Assembly (NCBI RefSeq): GCF_037081715.1
Contig: NZ_JAZDDH010000001.1
Location: forward strand, 124,001 to 188,000
Origin: Halalkalicoccus sp. CG83
GTDB taxonomy: Archaea; Halobacteriota; Halobacteria; Halobacteriales; Halalkalicoccaceae
Length of the DNA stretch: 64,000 nucleotides
Direction of reading: 5' to 3'
Position 1 is the stretch's first letter. Each line of letters opens with the position of its first letter. Shown here piece by piece: positions 30,898 to 39,634 of this stretch. A program made the translations under genes and the position numbers. Under the pieces are notes generated by a model. The model saw only the letters and a program-made list of their open reading frames with translations. It ran no database searches and was not told where the DNA came from.

Positions 30898-31620
30898 TTA
30901 GGCACCCGCCGTCAGCTCGTCATCGAGATCGTCCAGCGATGGGGTAGTCCCGTCGGCCCGTCGATCGAGCCCTCCGTAGACGGCGGCGATGATCGTCCAG
31001 AGCGCGACCTGCCCCAGGACGACGAGCCACCGAAACGCGATCGCGAGCCCCCCCGATCCGCCGGACACGGTGGTCGGGCCGAGAACGATCGGGATCGCAC
31101 AGAGCGCGAACGGCACGGCAGCGATCCCGGCGGCGACGGACGTATCGTGTTCGTCGCGGACGTATCGGTACAGCCCGACCGAGAGCACACAGATCGTCGC
31201 GCCGAACGCCATCATCACGCCGTAGACGACCAGCCGAACGTCGGTCGCGAGCGCCTGTTCGGTGCCCGGAGCGACCGGCGGGAGCGCGAGCCACGGAGCG
31301 CCCGACACGGTGAGGAAGCCGGCGCCGGCGAGGACGTACGCCTTCGTCGTGCCGGCGCCGGGCAACGACGGCTCGAAGAGGTAGTAGGCGACGCCGAACG
31401 CCGCCCCGAGCAGGACTCCCCACAGGACGCCGCTGCCGACGCTCACGACCGCCGCCGTCAGCTCCGAGACGGCTGCCGGTCCGTGCTCGTGTCCGTGACC
31501 GTGGCCAGCGTGCTCCAGGTACTCGACCAACGGGTTGCCGACGAGCGCCAGGAACGATCCGTAGGCGAGTCCGGCGACGATGCCGGCGGCGATCCCCCGC
31601 TTGAACGAGTCGACGATCAT
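30898..31620 (-). CDS. cbtA: Cobalt transporter subunit CbtA
   Basis: 240-aa membrane protein with about six to seven transmembrane helices (first at about 8-28, FKRGIAAGIVAGLAYGSFLAL). A His-rich extracellular or loop motif HAGHGHGHEHG follows the first helix; this motif and the overall plan are typical of CbtA, the predicted cobalt uptake component found in B12-regulated operons of bacteria. Conserved FEPSLPGAGTTKAY and GAPWLALPPVAPGTEQAL are present. cbtB lies 3 nt upstream. Confidence 0.9.
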   Translation of the reverse strand: MIVDSFKRGIAAGIVAGLAYGSFLALVGNPLVEYLEHAGHGHGHEHGPAAVSELTAAVVSVGSGVLWGVLLGAAFGVAYYLFEPSLPGAGTTKAYVLAGAGFLTVSGAPWLALPPVAPGTEQALATDVRLVVYGVMMAFGATICVLSVGLYRYVRDEHDTSVAAGIAAVPFALCAIPIVLGPTTVSGGSGGLAIAFRWLVVLGQVALWTIIAAVYGGLDRRADGTTPSLDDLDDELTAGA

Positions 31621-31623
31621 CGA

Positions 31624-31809
31624 TCAGTGGCAGGTGATGCCCGCGGCGTGGCGAAAGCCGTGCATCGCGTCGTGAGCCATCGGGTCCTGGAGAAACAGCA
31701 GCGTGAACCCGAGTGCGGCGGCCATGAGGAGGGCCGCGGCGGCCATCGCCGGCGTCACGTCGGTCTTCGCGCGTCCGATCCGGTTGCGAACGGTGTCGGT
31801 CTCCGTCAT
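31624..31809 (-). CDS. cbtB: Cobalt transporter subunit CbtB
   Basis: 61-aa protein with one membrane helix (AMAAAALLMAAALGFTLLFLQ) followed by a short His-rich end, HDAMHGFRHAAGITCH. This single-helix plus C-terminal His pattern defines CbtB. It precedes cbtA by 3 nt. The ATG lies immediately after a copy of the shared cobalamin-island motif (31811-31830), so the site would directly affect initiation of this transcript. Confidence 0.9.
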   Translation of the reverse strand: MTETDTVRNRIGRAKTDVTPAMAAAALLMAAALGFTLLFLQDPMAHDAMHGFRHAAGITCH

Positions 31810-31859
31810 TGAAACTCTACTTTGCTAAAAAGCAAGCTAGATTGTAAAAGTTGCGCCGT
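31810..31859 (-). promoter_or_regulatory. Promoter and shared motif upstream of cbtB
   Basis: 50-nt AT-rich spacer between chlID and cbtB. On the minus strand it reads TTTTAGCAAAGTAGAGTTTC directly before the cbtB ATG (31811-31830), a variant of the motif found near cbiT and the CbiX-like gene. A weak inverted repeat TTGC-TAAAAA-GCAA overlaps it. Minus-strand CTTTTACAATCTAG at 31846-31859 can supply a TATA element. Confidence 0.55.
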
Positions 31860-34049
31860 TCACGTTCGCTCGCGGGCATCGGCTACCGCCGCCTCGATCC
31901 CTTCGGCGGAGAGCGCCGAGAGCGCCACGCGCTCGCCGTCGGTGGTTCGGACGACCTCCTCCGTCAACGTCGCCCTGTCGTCCGGATCCCCCGTATCGAC
32001 GACGACGACGTGTGCGTCGAGCGCGGCCAGTCGCCGCGCCGCCCGGCGGGTCTCCGCGGTCGGGCTTCCAGTACCCGCGTTCGCGCGGCCGTCGGTGACC
32101 AGAACGACGACGCCGACGGCGGGATCGGCGCGCTCGAGCACCTCGGCGGCGGTCCGCAGTCCCGCGGGCAGCGGCGTCCGATCGGCCGTCGGGAGCTCCT
32201 TCAGGTGACGTGCGGCCCTGGTGACGCTGTCGGTCGGGGGTAGAAGAACCTCGCCCTCCTCGCCGGCGAAGGCGACGACGCCCACCTCGTCGCGCTGCTC
32301 GTAGGCGTCCTGCAACAGTTCCATGACGACCCCTTTCGCCGCACGCATCGGGCCGCGCATCGACGCGCTGGCGTCGAGCGCGAACACGACGAGCGCCGAT
32401 CGATCGTTCGTCCGCACCGAACGGCGGAGATCCCGGGACTCGACGCGGTCGCTGCCGCGGCTCGCCGCCGCCCGAACGGAGGCTGCCGCGTCGATCGAGT
32501 CGTCCGGTCCCGCGTGTTCGGTACGGACCCGCGCTCCGGTCCCGCCGGCCGACGGCGCCGTACGTGCCCGTGATCCGCCGATCGCCCCGTCATCGCCGTT
32601 CGGTGCTCGATCGGGGCCGGTCGGATCGATCTCCGGGACCGCCGCGTCGGCGATCCCGGCGTTCGCCTGCCCGGGGATCAAGGGCGTCGCCTCCTCGTCC
32701 GTATCGTCCGATCCTCCGCCGCCGTCGTCGTCTCCGCGTCCGTCTCCGTTTCCGTCTTCGCTACCCCGGTCGTCGCCCGTGTTTCCCGTCGACGGCATCG
32801 AGGGCGGTTGGTCGGAGCCGTCGGTCCCACCGTCTTCCTCGTCGTTCCTCGCGGAATCGCCATCGTCACGCTCGCCTTCCTGATGATCAGCCGCAGGATC
32901 CGTGTCCTCCCGTTCGCCGTCCTCCTCTCCCCCCTCGGTCGGATCGTTCTCGCCCGGATCGGATCGCGAGTCGTCCTCGGCTTCGCCGTCCTCCACCGTC
33001 CCTTCGCTCCCCTCGTCCGTTTCGTCGTCGAAATGGTCGTCGAGCACGTCCTCCGGATCCGGCGCGTCCTCGAACGGTCGCGACTGCAGCCGGTGGGGGA
33101 GGGCCAACGCCGCGGCCCGGCGGACGTCGGACTCGAGCACCTTCGGCCGGTCATCGAGCGCGGCGAACGTCCGGGCCCCCCGAGCGGTAGCGATGTCCGC
33201 CCGGTGACCGTCGACGCCGGCGTCACGACACAGTTCGGCGATCTCCCGCCTGAACTCGGCGGGGAGCACCACCTCTTCGAGCCGGGTGCGCGCGGTGAGA
33301 AGCCGGTCGCGCGAGCGTTCGGTCGCCTCCGTCCCGTCGGCACGACACCCATCGGCGTCCAGCGCGCGATCGATGATCGTCACGCGCTCGTCGAGGTCGG
33401 CGCTTCCCTCGACGGTAGCCTGAAGCGCGAACCGGTCGCGAAGCTGCGGTCGGAGGTCGCCCTCCTCGGGGTTCATCGTCCCGATGAGCGTGAACTCGGC
33501 GGGATGGGAGACGCTGACGCCGTCGCGCTCGACGCGGTTGACGCCGCTCGCGGCGGCGTCGAGCAGCACGTCCACCAGGTGGTCGTCGAGCAGGTTCACC
33601 TCGTCGACGTAGAGGACGCCACGGTGCGCGCGTGCGAGAAGCCCGGGATCGAACTCCGTGTGGCCGTCGAGCGCGTCGGTGACCGAGAGCGTGCCGACGA
33701 CGCGTTCGCGCGTCGCACCCAAGGGGAGGGTGACCAGCGGGACCGGTCGCGTCTCGACGGGCGGCTGCTCACGGTCACGACAGTCGCTACACTGCCCGTC
33801 GGGATCGTCCGGCGAACAGCCGAAGGGACAGTCCGCGACCACCCGCTGGTCCGGCAGCAGATCGACGAGCCCGCGAACGGTGGTCGACTTCGCCGTCCCC
33901 TTCTCGCCCTGGATCAGCAGTCCGGAGAGTGCGTCGTTCGCCGCGACGGCCAGCAACGCCTCCTTCAGTTCCTCCTGGCCGACGACCGCGCCGAACTCCA
34001 GTCCGCTCCCGGTGGGCGATAGCTTTTTGTCGCTCGCTAAGTCAACCAT
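31860..34049 (-). CDS. chlID: ChlI/ChlD fusion subunit of cobaltochelatase
   Basis: 729 aa from the ATG at 34049 (MVDLASDKKLSPTG). N-terminal AAA+ domain: Walker A GEKGTAKST (~48-56), Cys-rich insert CPFGCSPDDPDGQCSDC, Walker B VLYVDEVNLLDD, sensor TLIGTMNPEEGDLRPQLRDRF. A long Asp/Glu/Gly linker (~350-480) follows, then a von Willebrand A domain with MIDAS DASASMRG and VTDGRANAG. This is the Mg-chelatase ChlI+ChlD arrangement in one chain. With no chlorophyll genes around, and divergent from cobN, it should drive ATP-dependent cobalt insertion by CobN. Confidence 0.93.
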   Translation of the reverse strand: MVDLASDKKLSPTGSGLEFGAVVGQEELKEALLAVAANDALSGLLIQGEKGTAKSTTVRGLVDLLPDQRVVADCPFGCSPDDPDGQCSDCRDREQPPVETRPVPLVTLPLGATRERVVGTLSVTDALDGHTEFDPGLLARAHRGVLYVDEVNLLDDHLVDVLLDAAASGVNRVERDGVSVSHPAEFTLIGTMNPEEGDLRPQLRDRFALQATVEGSADLDERVTIIDRALDADGCRADGTEATERSRDRLLTARTRLEEVVLPAEFRREIAELCRDAGVDGHRADIATARGARTFAALDDRPKVLESDVRRAAALALPHRLQSRPFEDAPDPEDVLDDHFDDETDEGSEGTVEDGEAEDDSRSDPGENDPTEGGEEDGEREDTDPAADHQEGERDDGDSARNDEEDGGTDGSDQPPSMPSTGNTGDDRGSEDGNGDGRGDDDGGGGSDDTDEEATPLIPGQANAGIADAAVPEIDPTGPDRAPNGDDGAIGGSRARTAPSAGGTGARVRTEHAGPDDSIDAAASVRAAASRGSDRVESRDLRRSVRTNDRSALVVFALDASASMRGPMRAAKGVVMELLQDAYEQRDEVGVVAFAGEEGEVLLPPTDSVTRAARHLKELPTADRTPLPAGLRTAAEVLERADPAVGVVVLVTDGRANAGTGSPTAETRRAARRLAALDAHVVVVDTGDPDDRATLTEEVVRTTDGERVALSALSAEGIEAAVADARERT

Positions 34050-34083
34050 ACTTGTATTAGCGCAATAGAGGTTTAACAACGTT
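34050..34083. promoter_or_regulatory. Compact divergent promoter chlID / cobN
   Basis: Only 34 nt separate the divergent starts. Minus-strand TTAAAC (34070-34075) is 21-26 nt from the chlID ATG, and plus-strand TATTAG (34055-34060) is 24 nt before the cobN ATG, so both transcripts are probably leaderless with overlapping promoters. AGCGCAATAGAGGTTTAA (34059-34076) is a weaker copy of the island motif. Confidence 0.55.
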
Positions 34084-37000
34084 ATGCCACGGATCGCCAT
34101 CTACACCGCGACCGAGAACGAGCTGGGAGCCATCCAACGTGCCGCCGAGGAGGTCGAGACCGACCTGACGGTGCGCTCGGAGGGCGACCTCGACGACCTC
34201 GAGGACACCGACGCGTTCGTCGACGGGATCGTCGGCGAACACGAACGGGGAGCCGAGCCGGCCGCAGCGGCGGTCTTCTGGCTCCACGGCGCCGAGGACA
34301 GCATGCCCGGCTACGAGCACGCCGTCGAGCGCGTCCGCGAGGCGGGGATCCCGCTGATCGTGAAGGCCACCGGCGACGCCTTCGCCTTCGAGGACACGAG
34401 CGTCCCCGAGAACGACCGCGAGACCGTCTACGGGTACCTCGATCGGGGCGGGACCGCGAACCTCGCGAACCTCGTCAGATACCTGGTCGACGAGTACGGC
34501 GAGGAATCGAGGGAGTACGACGACCCCGTCGCCCTGCCCACGGAGGGGGTCTACCATCCCGATCATCCCGGCGCGAGCTACGAGGAGCTGCGTGCGACGC
34601 TCGATCCCGGGACGCCGACCGTCGGCGTCTGGTTCTACGAGTCCCACTGGACCCACGAGAACACCCGGTACGTCGACGCGCTGGTCCGGGCGATCGAGGC
34701 CCAGGGTGCCGACGCGCTGCCGGTGTTCTGTAACCCGGCGACCGACACCGACGAGCAGGAGGACGCCGAGTGGGTCGTCGACAACTGGCTGCTCGAGGCG
34801 GGCGAGCCGATCGTCGACGCGGTCTGTTCGTCGTTCATGTTCTCGCTGTCGATGGACGAACGGGGCCGAAGCGCGAGCGACGAGGGCGAGGGCGCCGAGG
34901 AGGTCTTCCTCGACCGGCTTGGCGTACCCGTCATCCAGACCATCACGACGATGCGCTCGCGCTCGCGCTACGAGTCCTCGGACACCGGCGTGATGGGCTT
35001 CGAGCTCGCGCTCTCGGTCGCGCTTCCCGAGTTCGACGGCAACGTGATCACCCACCCCATCTCGGGGAAGGAACGAACCGACGACGCGGCGGGCATCGGC
35101 AGCGCACCGAAACAGCACTTCCCGATCGAGGATCGCGTCGATCACGCCGCCCGGCTGGCGGTGAACTGGACCGAACTGCGCCACACGCCGAACGAGGAGA
35201 AACGGGTCGCGGTCGTGCTACACAACTACCCGCCGAGCGACGACGGGATCGGCACGGCGTTCGGCCTCGATTCGCCCGAGAGCACCGTGAACCTGCTCGA
35301 GGAGCTCGCACGGCGCGGATACGACATGGGCGGGCGGATGCCCGAGGGCGGCCAGGAGGTGATCGAGACGCTCACCTCACAGCTCACGCTCGACGATCGC
35401 TGGGTCGCCCCTGAGGACGTCCGCGATCGGAGCGTCGACGTCGTTTCTTCGGGACGGTATCGCGAGTGGTTCGGCGGGGCCGACGAGCGCTTCCGGGAGA
35501 ACGTGATCGAGGAGTGGGGCGATCCCCCCAAGCGCCCGTTCGCGATCCCCGGAGTCGAGTTCGGCAACGTCCTCGTGACGGTCCAGCCCCCCCGCGGGTT
35601 CGGGATGGACCCCTCGAAGGTGTACCACGACTCCGACCTCCAGCCGCCCCACGACTACTACGCCTTCTACGCGTGGCTCCGCGAGGAGTTCGAGGCCGAC
35701 GCGGTCGTCCACCTGGGCACCCACGGCAGCCTGGAATGGCTGCCCGGCAAGACGGTCGGGCTGAACGGCGAGAGCGCGCCCGACGCGCTGATCGACGACC
35801 TCCCGAACGTCTACCCCTACATCGTCAACAACCCCGGCGAGGGGACACAGGCCAAGCGCCGGTCGTACGCGGCGATCGTCGACTACCTCACGCCAGTGAT
35901 GGCGAACGCCGGCACCTACGACGAGATAAGCGAACTCGAGGAGCTCGCGAGCCAGTACCGCGAGGCGGGCATGGAGGACGCCCGCGCGGACGACGGCGAG
36001 CACCTGGAGGAGCTGATCCGCGCGACGGTCGACGAGCTCGACCTCGCCGTCGAGCTCGGCATCGCGGGCGAGATCGACGAGAAGGCGGACGTCAGGGGCC
36101 CCGACGAGGCCGGCTCGACGCTCGCCGAAGGCGAAGTGGCCGGCGACGACGTGGACATCGAAGAACTGATCGAGCGGATCCACGAGTACGTCACCGACGT
36201 GAAGACGACCCAGATCCGCCTCGGGCTGCACACGATGGGCGAGCCCCCGTCGGACGATCGGCTGGTGGAGTACCTCGTGGCGCTCACCCGGCTCGAGAAC
36301 CCCGGTGCGCCGAGCCTTCGTGAGAGCGTCGCGGGCGTTCTAGGGGTGGACTACGAGCGCATGCTCGAGGCGCCAGGCGAGTACGACGAGACCCTGGGGA
36401 TGACCTATGCCGAGGCCGCGGACGAGGTCCACGAGACGAGCATCGAGCTGGTCGAGGAGCTCGCCCGACACGGCTTCGACGTCCCCGAATCGGAGCTTGA
36501 GGGCGAGGTAGGCGACGAGGTGAACATGAACCTGCTGGTCGTGGATATCGACACGCTCGGCGATGCACGCGCGAAACGCGGCGCTCACGACCGGCTCCGC
36601 GAGGCGCTGGCCTACATCTGTGAAGAGGCCGCACCGCGCGTCGCCGGTGCCGAGGCGGAGATCCCCCGGACGGCCGACGCGCTCGCCGGCGAGTACGTTC
36701 CCCCCGGCGGATCGGGCGCGCCGACCCGTGGCGGCGTCGACCTCCTGCCGACGGCGCGGAACTTCTACACGCTCGATCCCCGGAAGGTGCCCGCCAAATC
36801 GGCTTGGCGGGTGGGACGGGAGGTGGCCGATGGCGTGGCCGAGCGACACCACGACGAGGAGGGCGAGTATCCCGAGGAGATCGGGGTCGTCGCATGGGGC
36901 ACCCCGACCGTGCGCACGCGCGGCGAGACGATCGCCCAGGTGCTCGCGCTCATGGGCGTTTCCCCTACCTGGACCGACGCCGGCCGGATCGACGACGTCG

Positions 37001-38031
37001 AACCGATCCCGCTGGAGGAGCTCGGACGACCGAGAATCGACGTCACGACGCGCGTCTCGGGGCTGTTCCGCGACGCCTTCCCCGCCGCAGCGGGCGTGAT
37101 CCACGACGCCGTCGACTGCGTAGTCGATCTCGACGAGCCCCACGGGATGAACTACGTAAAGAAACACGTCGAGGAGGAGGCGGAGCGCCTCCAGGAGGAG
37201 GGAATGGACGCCTCGAACGCCGAAGATGCCGCGAGACACCGCGTGTTCACGACCCGTCCGGGCGGCTACGGTGCCGGCACCAACAAGGCCGTCGACGAGG
37301 GTAACTGGAGCGATAGAGGGGATCTCGCTGAGGTGTACGTCCAGTGGGGCGGCTACGCGATGGGCTCGCGTGGAAAGGTCAGCGAGGCCCACGACGCCTT
37401 CGAGCGACGGCTCTCAGGGGTGGAGGCCACGGTGAAGATCGAGGACACGATGGAGCAGGACGAGTTCGACTCCTCTGACTGGTACGCGTTCCATGGCGGG
37501 TTCATCTCCGCGGTCACGAAGGTCGCCGGAGAGGAGCCCGCCTCCTACGTCGGCGACTCATCGGATCCCGACAACGTCGACGTCTACACCAACGAGGAGA
37601 AGGTCCGCAAGGCGATGCGCGCACGCGTACTCAACCCACGGTGGCTGGAGTCGATGGAGGAACACGGCTACAAGGGCGCCGGCGACCTCTCCTCGACCGT
37701 CGACGTGACGCTCGGGTGGGACGCCACGACCGGCGTGGTGAGCGATACACTCTGGGAGGAGGTCGCGGAGAAGTTCGCGTTCGACGAGGATCGCCAGGCG
37801 TGGATGCGCGAGGTCAACCCCTGGGCGCTCGAGTCGATCACCGACACGCTGCTCGAGGCGATCGACCGCGATCTCTGGGACGCGGACGAGACGACGCGTG
37901 AGCGCCTCCAGGACCTCAACCTGAGCGTCGACGGCGACCTTGAGGAACGGACCTCGCGCGATGCCGACGAGATCGACCTGCGGCCCGCCGGGGGCGAAGA
38001 CGAGAGCGAGGTGACCGGCGATGACGACTGA
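34084..38031 (+). CDS. cobN: Cobaltochelatase large subunit CobN
   Basis: 1315-aa catalytic subunit of ATP-dependent cobalt insertion into the corrin ring. Family hallmarks run through its length: WLHGAEDSMPGYEHAVERV, ADALPVFCNPATD, VHLGTHGSLEWLPGKTVGL, YPYIVNNPGEGTQAKRRSYAAIVDYLTP, GRNFYTLDP-like ARNFYTLDPRKVPAKSAW, VAWGTPTVRTRGETIAQVLALMG, TTRPGGYGAGTN and GFISAVTKV. The length agrees with bacterial CobN. It starts at ATG 34084 and overlaps cbiC by 11 nt. An acidic tail (SRDADEIDLRPAGGEDESEVTGDDD) ends the protein. Confidence 0.96.
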   Translation: MPRIAIYTATENELGAIQRAAEEVETDLTVRSEGDLDDLEDTDAFVDGIVGEHERGAEPAAAAVFWLHGAEDSMPGYEHAVERVREAGIPLIVKATGDAFAFEDTSVPENDRETVYGYLDRGGTANLANLVRYLVDEYGEESREYDDPVALPTEGVYHPDHPGASYEELRATLDPGTPTVGVWFYESHWTHENTRYVDALVRAIEAQGADALPVFCNPATDTDEQEDAEWVVDNWLLEAGEPIVDAVCSSFMFSLSMDERGRSASDEGEGAEEVFLDRLGVPVIQTITTMRSRSRYESSDTGVMGFELALSVALPEFDGNVITHPISGKERTDDAAGIGSAPKQHFPIEDRVDHAARLAVNWTELRHTPNEEKRVAVVLHNYPPSDDGIGTAFGLDSPESTVNLLEELARRGYDMGGRMPEGGQEVIETLTSQLTLDDRWVAPEDVRDRSVDVVSSGRYREWFGGADERFRENVIEEWGDPPKRPFAIPGVEFGNVLVTVQPPRGFGMDPSKVYHDSDLQPPHDYYAFYAWLREEFEADAVVHLGTHGSLEWLPGKTVGLNGESAPDALIDDLPNVYPYIVNNPGEGTQAKRRSYAAIVDYLTPVMANAGTYDEISELEELASQYREAGMEDARADDGEHLEELIRATVDELDLAVELGIAGEIDEKADVRGPDEAGSTLAEGEVAGDDVDIEELIERIHEYVTDVKTTQIRLGLHTMGEPPSDDRLVEYLVALTRLENPGAPSLRESVAGVLGVDYERMLEAPGEYDETLGMTYAEAADEVHETSIELVEELARHGFDVPESELEGEVGDEVNMNLLVVDIDTLGDARAKRGAHDRLREALAYICEEAAPRVAGAEAEIPRTADALAGEYVPPGGSGAPTRGGVDLLPTARNFYTLDPRKVPAKSAWRVGREVADGVAERHHDEEGEYPEEIGVVAWGTPTVRTRGETIAQVLALMGVSPTWTDAGRIDDVEPIPLEELGRPRIDVTTRVSGLFRDAFPAAAGVIHDAVDCVVDLDEPHGMNYVKKHVEEEAERLQEEGMDASNAEDAARHRVFTTRPGGYGAGTNKAVDEGNWSDRGDLAEVYVQWGGYAMGSRGKVSEAHDAFERRLSGVEATVKIEDTMEQDEFDSSDWYAFHGGFISAVTKVAGEEPASYVGDSSDPDNVDVYTNEEKVRKAMRARVLNPRWLESMEEHGYKGAGDLSSTVDVTLGWDATTGVVSDTLWEEVAEKFAFDEDRQAWMREVNPWALESITDTLLEAIDRDLWDADETTRERLQDLNLSVDGDLEERTSRDADEIDLRPAGGEDESEVTGDDD

Positions 38032-38737
38032 CGCGACCGGCGCTACGGACGACGACGAGTTCGAGGAGTACGCCGACCTCGGCGCGACGACCGAGAACGC
38101 CATGGAGATCGCCGAGACGAGCATGGAGATCGTCCGGCAGTTCGTCCCCGACGGGACGCTCGCCGATCGCGTCCGTCAGAAGGCGGTCCACTCGACGGGC
38201 GACATCGAGTTCCAACACCTGCTGCGGTTTACGGATCCCGGGGGGGACGAGGCCGAGCCGGTTCGCTCCGGCGCGCGCGCCGTCCTCGACGAACGGCCGA
38301 TCGTCACCGACATCACGATGGCGAAGGCGGGAATCACGAACCGGGGACACGACTGCGAGACGCGAAAGGCGATCAGCAACGGCGCCGAACTCGCCGCGGA
38401 GACGGGGATGACACGAACCGCGGCCTCGGTGCTCGAACTCGACAGGCAGGGGGTCTACGACGGCTCGATCGCGGTCGTCGGGAACGCGCCGACCGCGGCG
38501 CTCGCGCTCGCCGACTGTATCGAACAGGGCACCCGACCCGCGGTCGTCGTCGCCACCCCGGTCGGCTTCGTGAAGGCGGTCGAGAGCCGCGAGCGCGTCC
38601 GCGAGGTGAGTGCGGAACACGGCGTGCCCGCGATCACGAACGTGGGTCGGCGGGGCGGCAGCGGGCTGGCGGCGGCGCTGACGAACGAGCTGATCCACGT
38701 CGCGACGGACGCGAGAAACGGCGAGGTCGAACTGTGA
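38021..38737 (+). CDS. cbiC: Cobalt-precorrin-8 methylmutase CbiC
   Basis: 238 aa. Moves the methyl group from C11 to C12 to give cobyrinic acid. DRVRQKAVHSTGDIEFQHLLRF contains the catalytic His; ARAVLDERPIVTDITMAKAGIT, GSIAVVGNAPTAALALADCI and VVVATPVGFVKAVESRERV are all CbiC/CobH signatures. It overlaps cobN upstream and cbiE downstream, so the three genes are translationally coupled. Confidence 0.94.
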   Translation: MTTDATGATDDDEFEEYADLGATTENAMEIAETSMEIVRQFVPDGTLADRVRQKAVHSTGDIEFQHLLRFTDPGGDEAEPVRSGARAVLDERPIVTDITMAKAGITNRGHDCETRKAISNGAELAAETGMTRTAASVLELDRQGVYDGSIAVVGNAPTAALALADCIEQGTRPAVVVATPVGFVKAVESRERVREVSAEHGVPAITNVGRRGGSGLAAALTNELIHVATDARNGEVEL

Positions 38738-39624
38738 GCGAGACCGGCGGTGATCACGACGCTGAGACCGACACGGACGCCGACGCTGACGGTCCGGACT
38801 CGGAATACGACCTCGATTCGGGGCCGGACCCGGCGACCGTCGCGGCCTCGAGACCGGAGCCGATCGATCCGGCCGATCCCGTATACGCGGTCGGCATCGG
38901 CCCCGGGAACCTCGACTACCTGACCCCTCGAGGTGAACGGGCGATCCGGGAGGCCGACGTGGTCGTCGGCTTCGAGACCGTCGTCGAGTTCGTCGCCGAC
39001 CTGACCGACGCCGACCTGCTAACGTGTGGCTATCGCGACGAACGCGAGACGCTCGAACGGTTCGCGGAGCGCGCCGCCGCCGGCGAGCGCGCCACCGCGG
39101 TGTTGATGGGGGATCCCAACCACTCGGGCTACCAGTTCGTCGGCAAGGTTCAGGACGCCGTCGAGAGACGTACCGTAGAGGCAGAATCAGCGTCACGATT
39201 CCGAGGACGTGACGAGACCGGAACCAGCGGTCGGCCGGTACGCGTCATTCCCGGCATCTCCTCGCTGCAGATGGCCGCGAGCCGCGCCCGAACGCCGATG
39301 GAGGACGCCCGGTTCGTAACGCTACACAAGAGCGGCGACGTCACGGAGGATCTCGCGAGGTTGGTCGAGGCCGTCGGCGAGCGCCACCTACTCGTGCTCC
39401 CGCGGCCGTTCGACTGGATGCCCGGCGACGTCGCCGATCACCTCCTCGAGGCGGGCGCGTCGGCGGATCTCGAGGCGCTGGTTCTCGAGCGGCTGACCCA
39501 CGAGAACGAGACAATCACCCGGACGTCGCTCGGCGAACTCGCGGCTCACTCGGGCGGATCCGATCGGGAGAGCAGCCCCTTCTCCGATCTCTCCGTGCTG
39601 GTCGTCCGCGTCGGTGTCGAGTAA
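38734..39624 (+). CDS. cbiE: Cobalt-precorrin-7 C5-methyltransferase CbiE
   Basis: 296 aa from a GTG that overlaps the cbiC stop (GTGA). An acidic disordered N-terminus (~45 residues) precedes the tetrapyrrole methylase core: VYAVGIGPGNLDYLTPRGERAI, VLMGDPNHSGYQFVGKV, RVIPGISSLQMAASRARTPMEDARFVTLHKSG and LLVLPRPFDWMPGDVA. A 21-residue insert (RTVEAESASRFRGRDETG...) sits between VER and RPVRVIPG, where family members are continuous; its DNA (39191-39214) carries CGTCACG-10nt-CGTGACG. CbiT, its partner, is in the other operon. Confidence 0.92.
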   Translation: MSETGGDHDAETDTDADADGPDSEYDLDSGPDPATVAASRPEPIDPADPVYAVGIGPGNLDYLTPRGERAIREADVVVGFETVVEFVADLTDADLLTCGYRDERETLERFAERAAAGERATAVLMGDPNHSGYQFVGKVQDAVERRTVEAESASRFRGRDETGTSGRPVRVIPGISSLQMAASRARTPMEDARFVTLHKSGDVTEDLARLVEAVGERHLLVLPRPFDWMPGDVADHLLEAGASADLEALVLERLTHENETITRTSLGELAAHSGGSDRESSPFSDLSVLVVRVGVE

Positions 39625-39634
39625 GGACGATCTC

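Noticed and set aside
29475-31859. Cobalamin (B12) riboswitch upstream of cbiT or cbtB
   Set aside because: The spacers are too short or lack the B12-box and the transcripts appear nearly leaderless; control by a DNA-binding protein fits better.
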